Source: Isoetes taiwanensis (Eukaryota; Streptophyta; Lycopodiopsida; Isoetales; Isoetaceae). Taken from it: a stretch of DNA of 64,000 nucleotides. Numbering within the stretch: the first letter of the stretch is position 1; each line of letters opens with the position of its first letter. The position numbers were made by a program, and so were the translations under genes. The notes beneath the pieces are model-generated. The model ran no database searches. It was given only the letters and a program-made list of their open reading frames with translations, and was not told the origin of the DNA. Location: NCBI GenBank assembly GCA_021234155.1, contig JAJEKV010000070.1, forward strand, positions 5,899,311 through 5,963,310, written 5' to 3'. Positions 56,410 to 64,000 of the stretch are shown here, one piece after another.

Positions 56410-57261
56410 TTGAACTGCAACGACCCGACTCTCACGCCACCCGTCCCATTCCAATGTCCTACGCCACCCGTCCCATTCCAATTTCCACCTAACCGATTCC
56501 TAAACCCACCCGCGCCTTTCCTGAAGCACACGGCTATGGCGCTTAATCCGGTTGTGGATCAATCCGGTTCATACTTTGAATCATTTAATTTGGAAGCAAA
56601 TCTGCCTAAAATCTCAAACGGGAGCACAGGAGTGAGAAAGAGAACTCCAGAACAAGAACGGGATCATAAAAGACGCCAAAGGAAAAGAAAAAGGGAAGCT
56701 AAAGAAGAATTAGCAAAAATTGCATCAGCAGAAGGAGGATCCACCAGAACGGCCTCTACTAGGCGTCGGATGGTGTTGAAATTATTATCTTCATTTCATA
56801 GCACCACTAAAGGCTTGGCTGACAGTGATAAGAAAGAGGTTTTAACGAGATTTCCGAAGATGACACAATGGACAAATGCACTTGGTGAAGAGTCGAAAGA
56901 TTTGCAAGCCAAGAGCATTGTGGTCAACAACCTCAGGGCTTCCATTCAACTTGTGAAGAAGTCTAACATCAATGACAGTTTAGCAGCCAAGAGTAGTTGC
57001 CTTGCTATGGCCGTAAGAGGAAGCATTACCGAAAGTGCTAATCCTGTCAGTGCTCGGGGTTTTGGTAAACTGCTGGGTGTTCATCCTAGGAATCTTACCA
57101 AAGCAAAATTCAAGACGGAAGAGATAGATTGCAAAGGGGGGAAATGGGTTTTGTACAAAAGAGTTAGAAGAGCAGATGCAATTCCCAATTCTCATATAGA
57201 ACTTGTGCAAAGAATTTTGGACCGAAAACAAGAGGGTCTCTCCAAATGCAAAGGATGTTAA
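56410..57261 (+). pseudogene. Transposon protein N-terminal part (basic, HGKG family)
   Basis: The 283-residue frame starts with Pro-rich repeats (PPVPFQCPTPPVPFQFPP). The likely start is the later MALNPVVDQSG at 56536. A strongly basic nuclear-localisation-like stretch follows (RDHKRRQRKRKREAKEE). Then come helical segments (LLSSFHSTTKGLADSDKK) and a block with GFGKLLGVHPRNLTKAKF that resembles a DNA-binding helix-turn-helix. It ends at CKGC. The remaining parts of the same protein family are found from 58.0 kb, so I treat it as the N-terminal exon of one large TE gene, separated by a minisatellite. Confidence 0.55.
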
Positions 57262-57462
57262 GTTCAGAAGATTGGAACGAAATGTAAGAGAGGATCATGC
57301 CACTCACTATCTGGAAGAATCACATGTTATTTCATTTCTTTATCTTCACCACATTTTTTATTGTTAATGTGGTATGTGGTATGTGGTTAGTGATTGCTTG
57401 TGATATGTGGTTGGTGTGGTTAGTGATTGCTTGTGGTGTGTGGTGCCTATTAATGCTGTGAT

Positions 57463-57975
57463 ATATGATATGTGCTGCCTAGTGTGGTGAGGCACGTGGT
57501 GTAAAATAAATGTTGTAAATATATGCTTTGTGGTGCCTAGTGTGGTGAATAACATGGTGTAAAATACATCTTTGTAATATATGCTATGTGGTGCCTAGTG
57601 TGGTGAAAAAATATGGTGTAAAATAAATGCTCTAAATATAAACTTTGTGGTGCCTAGTGTGGTGAATAACATGGTGTAAAATAAATGCTTGTAATATATG
57701 CTATGTGGTGCCTAGTGTGGTGAATAACATGGTGTAAAATAAATGCTGTAGTATATTCTATGTGGTGCCTAGTGTGGTGAAAAATATGGTGTAAAATAAA
57801 TGATGTAATATATGCTATGTGGTGCCTAGTGTGGTGAACAATATGGTGTATAGTAAGTTATGTAATATATGCTTTGTGGTGCCTAGTGTGATGAATAACG
57901 CGGTGTAAGATGAATGTCCGTAATATATGCTATGTGGTGCCTAGTGTGGTGGAAAATGTAGTGTGCAATAAATAT
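57463..57975 (+). repeat. Minisatellite, about nine copies of a ~57-bp unit
   Basis: Nine consecutive copies share TATGTGGTGCCTAGTGTGGTGAA followed by an ATGGTGTAAAATAAATG-like half and TGTAATATATGC. Copies differ by a few bases. The preceding 57363-57460 bp are made of shorter GTGGT phrases of the same style. The array separates the N-terminal and middle parts of the transposon gene. Confidence 0.93.
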
Positions 57976-58014
57976 CTTTGATCACCTTGTTATCTTCCTT
58001 CCTTGCAAATTGTT

Positions 58015-59893
58015 CAGAAATTCAAGACGGAACATCCTAGTGTTATGATCAAACAGAGGATGTTTGAAAAGTCAAACCATGGTTTGTTGTAAAATTAAAG
58101 GACTTCAATAGTTCTTTCTTTGATATACCATGTTAGAATGCGATGCTAATAGATGACTTCAATAGTATGAGAACTAAGCACCCAAAAAGTCTGCAAAAGA
58201 CTTGTCAACTTTGCGTGTCGATATATATGGTGAATGCAGTATGCCCTAATACAAAATAAATAGCACAAGAAGTCCGTGGCAGGAATTTTATGTGAGAAAA
58301 CTACTTGCTTCCAACCTTACCATAAGAGGGAATGCATTCTGGGTGAGTGTAAAGAGTGTGGGATTAAGAAGTTCCCTATCTGCCCACATGAACAATCTAG
58401 TGATAGTGGCATGGTGAAGTGGGAATACCTAGACTATGAAAAACTGTATTCGAGAGATGGCAAAGAAGAAGTCTAAGCTAGTTCATCAACACAATGAAAC
58501 CGCAAGTCTTCCACCGGTGAACAAAATGTTGGAGAAGCTTCCAAAATTTCCTTTACACAACTTCGGATATAAGTGGCGGGCAAAGCCAAGACAAAGAACT
58601 CCTTAATAACTTGCCCGAGATGCTTACCTATCCGTGGTTGACTTCGCAGAGAATTATACTTTTAAGGAGCAGAAATGAAGTTCACCCATGCTTTGGGGTC
58701 AACAACCGATAACTATATTTGTTCAAATAACCTATCGGGTTGATCCAGAGACAGACACCATTGAGAAAGAAACACACTACTATGTGTCGGATGATAGGGA
58801 ACATGACACACTTTTTGTTCAACATTGTTTTATGAAACATTTTGAGTACTTAAAGCGTAGAAAAGCAATGTCCCCAAACAAAGACTATGTATTTTCGGAT
58901 GGTGCTTGCATCACAATTCAAAGCAGCCAGATCATTTTATTTTGTTGGAAGGTACAGTTGTGATACAGAGGTCAACATGATGTGGAACTTCTTTGGATCA
59001 AACCATGGAAAAGGTGAACATGATGGGAAGGCAAAAGAGAATTGAAAAGATGGATACGAGGTCTCATAAATTAAACATCCCCGACATTAAACTAGATAAT
59101 GCCCATGATGTAGTGAAAATTGCGGAGAAACAATTTCAATGTGGTATATCCGAGTGGACTGAAAATGGAAGAAAAGTTCTGAGATACTTCGGGAAATAAA
59201 GCCCGAGGATATCAACAGAAAAAAGGCTTGGGGTGCGAGAGATAATTCCGTAAACCGTGCAAATTCATTCACCCATGGATTCAAAGACAGAAATCCAACA
59301 CACCTACATACCGTAAAAGCTATCATGTTTTTGCAAAAGAATTGTTTGGATGGAAAATGGGACATGTGTGAGAACAAATTGTATGTAGATGAATGGGACC
59401 TTGTAGTCGTTGAACCATCCTCCAATGTTCATGCGGATGTGGAAGAGACCCGCAAAGTCTACCAGCCACCATATACTCAACCTTGGCAAATGTACTTGCA
59501 AAAGCACTTAGAAGGAGATAGCTTTGCGCTTCTTTGCCCTAAAGGGAACGAGGAGGATTCTCAGATTTTGGATGTTGCTATGCACCAAGCCAAAATTTGA
59601 AGTTGAAAATGACTTCAAGCGAAACGGAAACTTGTTTATGAGAGGTGAAACCGCTGTGGAGGGCATTTACTATAGAAAGAAGCCTCGGTCAAAGGTGATG
59701 TATGAGTTGTTGACAAACGAGCCAAAGTCACTTGTATTCTCTACTCAAATTTGTGCTATTCGAAGTTCCCATGCAGCAGATCAAGAAAGGTGCTCGAACT
59801 GCTTACGTGCTAGACCAAAGTGATGAGGAAAAGATTCTAGAAAACTTGCCCGAGGTTTTATCCGATGAAGATAGCATGTCCGATGAAGAATAG
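58015..59893 (+). pseudogene. Transposon protein middle and C-terminal parts (SDG / HGKG-x-x-D family)
   Basis: Broken frames carry, in order: KFKTEHPSVMIKQRMFEKS (58020), CEKTTCFQPYHKRECILGECKECG (58280-58355), VSDDREHDT (58785), FSDGACI (58893), a shifted FFGSNHGKGEHDG (58990-59030) and LNIPDIKLDNAHDVV (59069). A C-terminal region, LYVDEWDLVVVEP (59372) and RKKPRSKVMYELLT (59680), ends with an acidic tail at about 59893. I recall this order of blocks from a widespread TE-like protein family; the spaced Asp residues suggest an RNase H-fold transposase, which is an inference. At least four frameshifts or stops are present. Confidence 0.6.
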
Positions 59894-60087
59894 CCGAACA
59901 CATTCTTACAAAAGTAGGAAATGATTCGTAAATTTTGAATATGTTGTTGTGTCTTGCCTTGTTTGGGAATAATATAAGAAACTCAATTCCATGCTCAATT
60001 GTATTTTGATGTCCCTTGTTTCAATGTAATATGTTTGCTTCTGATGTAATATGTAATTGTATTTTGATGTCCCTGATGTAACATGCC

Positions 60088-60182
60088 CCAGGTTCACCAC
60101 ATGTTTCACCACAGGTTTCACCACGTGTTTCACCACATGTGGTGACACATGTGTTTCACTACATGTTTCACCACGTGTTTCA
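60088..60182. repeat. Short repeat TTTCACCACRTG, with perfect palindrome
   Basis: About six copies of a 15-bp unit (GTTTCACCACATG) follow each other, including the perfect palindrome CACCACATGTGGTG. Similar TTTCACCA units recur at 62288-62345. The unit is the complement of the GTGGTGAA core of the 57.5-kb minisatellite. Confidence 0.8.
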
Positions 60183-60326
60183 CTTTCTGTCTCTTCTCCC
60201 GAGACAGATAGATCCTTCTGAACAGCTTTTCTACTGAAATGCTTTTCTTTTCCTTAAATTCTCTCGGTCCCATCAATTCCTCTCATCATCCTTTGGCTGA
60301 CAGCCGTACTCGAAAATCATTATGGG

Positions 60327-61138
60327 ATGGCGAAAATTAATGACCTCGGGCAACCCAAAATGCCCGAGATGCCATTCTTCTTGCTCCCGACTGAGTTTAC
60401 AGTTTATTACAGCAGTTCGGGCAGCAGACAATTCTATTCTGATTTACGATTGGGTGGGGGAAGCGGTTACATTCTGACCCTCAAAGAGCCTACTTCAGCA
60501 GACATGGGCCAACTTCACCTCTTGGATGCTTGCAAAACGATGGAGTGCCGGAATGGGACAATGTGACCAGAGAAGAAGAGCCCATAATACCTAGGCGTGC
60601 TGTCCCGATTTTCAGCCATGCACAATGGATGGACATGCTCAGGCAACAGAAATTACTCTATTCACCGGATGAGAATATGACCACAGAAATGCTGAAAACT
60701 CTCACCAGGAGGTTGAATTGTACACCACAGCTCCTGCACCTCTCAACTTACTCTCGCCTCCACCGAAATTTTGACACACCAAAGATCTTTGGCCCACCTC
60801 ATACTATTGACCAGATCCGCAAAGATTGAGACATTTTCTGCTTAATGGCTACCAAGCCTTTACGCTAGACAGGTTCCTCTTTTGTTATGATAGGTTGTTT
60901 ACAGAGGACCAATTCCTTCACTTCAGGGATATGTACTATCATCACAAAGCCTTGCAGGATGGACATGGAGAAGCTGCTATTCTGTTTGGTAACACTCCAC
61001 CATTATGGTTTTTTGCTTTCCCTCCATAATGGGAGCAAATAGGTCGAAGCCGAATTCGTGGCCACCGATCCGGTGATCATAGAAGATGACGAGGAGGAGC
61101 TGGACCCAGATCTCTTTTTGATAGACCCACAGGAATGA
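60327..61138 (+). pseudogene. Unknown ORF, probably transposon accessory protein, frameshifted
   Basis: Three overlapping frames read like one protein: MAKINDLGQPKMPEMPFFLL (60327), then RRAVPIFSHAQWMDMLRQQ (60590), then FCYDRLFTEDQFLHFRDMY (60877). A shifted acidic tail, IEDDEEELDPDLFLIDPQE, stops at 61138. The frame changes near 60540, 60826 and 61035. I do not recognise the family. It follows the HGKG-type gene in the same direction, with the TTTCACCAC repeats between. Confidence 0.45.
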
Positions 61139-61454
61139 AAGCAAGTGTATATAAAAAGTTTTGTTTCTCATGTAATCTGAAATGTTTAATACAAATCCTC
61201 GCTTGTAATCTGAAATGTAACCTTATGTAATCATTTTATATGTTTAATATAAATCTTCACTCTTCAATCTTTACTGTTTAATTGACAGGGTGAAAGTGAC
61301 ACACAGAAAAATTACATTAAGGATGCACGGAATGGGACAGAGAAACACATGATGAAACCCACCATTGGAAATCTGTCACATCAAATGCAAGGTCAATCAT
61401 TCAAAAGCTGGCTGTGCAAGAAAGATTGGAGGGAAACCCTAAATCTAGTTTTGC

Positions 61455-62568
61455 ATGCAGACATTGGCTTATCCCGATCCAGCTATGGCGGAAGAAAACA
61501 GAAGGAGAACACGGGCACAAACAATTTCGCCAGTTCAAATGCAGTCGCATCTGGTAGGACCTATACTGGAGCAAATAAACCATGAACAGAGGCGGATATT
61601 AGAGGAGCGGAGGACCCATGAATTCCGAGGTATTCTAGGCTTAAAACATAGGTTAATTCCTGATGGGCTTAAAGAATTAGAAGCCAAGGCAGTGATAGGC
61701 GGTTGCCTTTCTTTGTAGTAGATGTTGTTTTACACAGATGATGTTGTTTACACGTGATGCGGTCGGAGACTTAACAGAGCCGGAAAACCGGCGGTGGTTC
61801 TCGGGGTGGTGTATGATTCTCGAGGATGAGTTCTCGCTCTCTCCATGCTTGAGGAAGAGGATATGTTCATCCAACTAAAGCAGGAAATGATCCATGCTTC
61901 AGCCATTAAAAAAGTGCTCAACAGGCCAGATGCATGGAGACACAACAACCTGAGACAATACTTTATGAATCTGTATCATAAGTGGGAGCAGAAACGAGAA
62001 GCTCATGTTTTAGTGTTGCTGGATTACACCAACTATTCAGCAGAAACACTTGATGAAATCTTGAACATACTTGGAAGAAGAAGAGTTACAGATCTCACAA
62101 TGCAGATCCGATTGAGGCCCAAGAATCGTATGTCATCATTAACCTCTTCAAAACAGCTTCGTGGTTATAGTTTTCCCGATTTTTTCTCGCATACTTCATT
62201 GCATAAGAAGTATGAACTATTCTACCGGGTATGGTAGATTTCCATATGTATTTTTCTCCCTTTGAAATATAAAAACAACGTTTGTATCACCACGCTTTCA
62301 CCATATTTTTTCACCACGGCTTTCACCACAGTTTCACCATAATCAGCCGGGGGCATTGACCATTTTTGACCCGGTCGAAAAATGGAATGGCTCTCGATTC
62401 CCCGATAGTATCTTGACTGATTTTGGTGACAAAGAATATATGGATCCCAAATTAGGTCCCCGAATTGATATGAGGCCAAAATTCATTAAGCTCGCTTTGT
62501 GCAAAGATTCTTGCAAGGCCACTAACTTTTGCTTCGTGGAATTTCGTGTTTTTTTCTTTTTCTTTTGA
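61455..62568 (+). pseudogene. Unknown ORFs, probably second transposon accessory protein
   Basis: Frames at 61455-61718 (AMAEENRRRTRAQTISP, then HEQRRILEERRTHEFRG) and 61845-62237 (EDMFIQLKQEMIHASAIKKV, then REAHVLVLLDYTNYSAETLD) read like the two halves of one charged helical protein. A further piece lies at 62356-62568 (VEKWNGSRFPDSILTDFGDK). The TTTCACCA repeat lies between the last two pieces. No known domain. Confidence 0.4.
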
Positions 62569-62904
62569 ACTCTATTTCTTTTGAACCCGAGCCACCCATC
62601 TCATATTTTCCTATTTGCTGAGCTGGTTACCATATTTTGTTAGTGTGCAGATTCTGCACCTTCAAATTCCTTGTTTGCATTTTATAATTAATGACAAAAA
62701 GTTCAAATTTAATCCGAACAGTTCAAATTAACCGAAAGAACAGTGGAAACTCAGAGAATAGTTAAAGCAAAACAAGTTCTATTGCAAAACAAGGACTATT
62801 GCAAAACAAGTTCTGTCATTAATGAAAAGCCTTTACAAAGAATAGTCACAAGGACTATTGCCAAAAAAATTGAAACCAGGGATTACAATACAAATCTAAA
62901 CTAA

Positions 62905-63228
62905 TCAGGCGGGGGCCATCTTGAGCTCTATATGGAGGTCGCCCTCGCAGCATACATCTTCATTTCGGAGGAGTCCCTCGTCATCATAACCCCGCATGCA
63001 CCCACTCGAAAGCACCCGCAACGAAGCGACAGCCTGATGATCCATGATGAGCTTCTCCACCTCTGGTGGAGTGAACTTGGCCACCAGTGTAACCGGGCGA
63101 CCTCCTCTGGTGGAGGAAGACACGGATCCTCCGCAGGAAGACACGGATTCTGACCGTGCTGGCTGCGAAGGAGCAGGCACAATGGCCGGGATAGTGTTCC
63201 TGTGGAGTGTAGTCTTGAACTTGGCCAT
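62905..63228 (-). CDS. Short hypothetical protein, 107 residues
   Basis: From ATG at 63228 the minus-strand frame runs to TGA at 62905. It starts MAKFKTTLHRNTIPAIVPAP, has a Ser-rich middle and a predicted helix TPPEVEKLIMDHQAVASLRVL, and ends in an acidic stretch (DDEGLLRNEDVCCEGD). The frame extends upstream to 63408, but the downstream ATG has a better context and removes a Pro/Phe/Ser-rich lead. Family unknown. An overlapping minus-strand frame has no such features. Confidence 0.4.
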   Translation of the reverse strand: MAKFKTTLHRNTIPAIVPAPSQPARSESVSSCGGSVSSSTRGGRPVTLVAKFTPPEVEKLIMDHQAVASLRVLSSGCMRGYDDEGLLRNEDVCCEGDLHIELKMAPA

Positions 63229-63758
63229 GGCGGAAGTGAAGGAGATGGACGGAATGGGGAAGGAGTGAAGGAGATGGCGGAATAGACGATGGGGATGGAA
63301 TGAAGCTGCAGGGCAGAATTTTGGGAATAAAAGGGATGCAAATCGTAGGCATTCATACGATTTTGGGAATGAGGCAGAAGAGAAAAGGGACGTTTGCATG
63401 TATGCCACCTAGGCTCCAACATGCCACAGTAAAGGGTCAAGCATGCCACATAGACCGAAAGTATTAGGAAAATCCACTTACTGTGGCAATTGTGTAAAGG
63501 GTATTGTATAGATACTTTTATGAATATAAAGAAGTTTCTGTTTTGCATTCTCATTTTTTATGCTTCAGTTACAGAAATTTGTACTTGAATGTTGAATGAA
63601 TTCCAAGGTATAACTTGATTAAACTGAATTTAACTTGCACAAAGCCTGGATTAAACTGAATGCATAATAAAAAGGTATTACAAAACCAATTGATTAAAAC
63701 AGAAAACAGAATACTTCAGAACAGAATACTTCAGAAATTACAACACAGAAAACTTCAG
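63229..63758. other. Intergenic DNA, no gene recognised
   Basis: AT-rich DNA upstream of the short minus-strand ORF. ACAGAATACTTCAGAA occurs three times between 63709 and 63759. Confidence 0.4.
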
Positions 63759-63931
63759 AAAGGCACAAGGCCTGTATATACAAAAAAAAGGCACTAAGGC
63801 CATCATATATTACAAGGCACTAAGGCCTGTGTTTCAAGTTTAAGGCACTAAGGCCTGTCAGACATATAACAAAGGCACTAAGGCCTGTGGTATCTGTTTT
63901 TTCAAAAAATAACAAAGGCACTAAGGCCTGT
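63759..63931. repeat. Interspersed 17-bp direct repeat AAGGCACTAAGGCCTGT, six copies
   Basis: Copies start at about 63760, 63787, 63814, 63842, 63871 and 63914. Spacers of about 10-25 bp differ in sequence. The first two copies are slightly divergent. The AGGCCT core is palindromic. This may be a decayed minisatellite or a cluster of binding sites. Confidence 0.8.
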
Positions 63932-64000
63932 GGTTGAACTTGATCATAACCAAAAAAAAAAAAAAAAACAACAGTGGCTTCCTCAGCTCCGGGACTTCAA

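Noticed and set aside
62928-63554. 208-codon minus-strand ORF as the main gene
   Set aside because: Pro/Ser-rich low-complexity product with no structured segment; the overlapping frame starting at 63228 is more protein-like.
63759-63931. CRISPR-like array (regular 17-mer with spacers)
   Set aside because: Eukaryotic context, spacers only about 10-25 bp and uneven, no cas genes. Treated as a repeat cluster.

Overview
The window is nuclear DNA of a land plant, most probably a fern. It is AT-rich and dominated by decayed, nested transposable elements (TEs), with a few host genes between them. The fern suggestion rests on the style of the intronless PLS-type pentatricopeptide repeat (PPR) gene at 48.1-50.7 kb, on a TE protein family that I recall as common outside flowering plants, and on the sheer density of LTR retrotransposons. 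It is an inference; no species can be named from the sequence alone.

Host genes that can be supported are few. They are an apparently multi-exon unknown gene (2.77-3.46 kb, minus), a small secreted eight-cysteine lipid-transfer-type protein (34.4 kb, plus), a broken 4'-phosphopantetheinyl transferase copy (35.9-36.6 kb, plus) and an 877-residue PPR protein (48.1-50.7 kb, plus). A short unknown minus-strand ORF lies at 62.9-63.2 kb.

The left part (4.2-12.3 kb) is the most unusual. A broken protein-coding element carries a Rep-like HUH endonuclease signature (H-L-H, then Y-C-M-K-D). I read it as a Replitron-like or otherwise rolling-circle-type mobile element. Its last codons are split by a complete Ty3/gypsy chromovirus-like element (6181-12248) with LTRs at both ends and a perfect 5-bp target duplication, GAGTG. 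Removing the insertion restores an open frame to a nearby stop. That gypsy element itself carries an antisense LINE fragment inside its reverse transcriptase. A relative of the upstream ORF of the 4.2-kb element recurs at 53.3 kb.

From 15.6 to 34 kb the window is a stack of LTR elements. A GC-rich block without ORFs (15.6-19.06 kb) is followed by a minus-strand LTR element with a long 5' LTR (21145-22719) and tRNA-Met primer site. Next comes a nearly complete Ty1/copia element (22720-27885) whose 5' LTR is cut exactly at the end of that LTR. It is followed by the 3' half of a second chromovirus (27886 to about 32114), whose integrase is split by a hAT-like non-autonomous DNA transposon (28486-30443). 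A 5'-truncated LINE with a poly(A) tail ends the stack (32115-33898).

From 42.5 to 47.7 kb there are minus-strand gag and copia pol remnants and a tRNA-headed SINE with a 14-bp target duplication. From 53.3 to 62.6 kb there are further broken TE genes: the ORF1 relative, a chromovirus gag-protease piece, a large TE protein with an HGKG-x-x-D motif interrupted by a 57-bp minisatellite, and a set of unknown short ORFs. The remaining intergenic DNA shows foldbacks, microsatellites and minisatellites but no gene I can defend.
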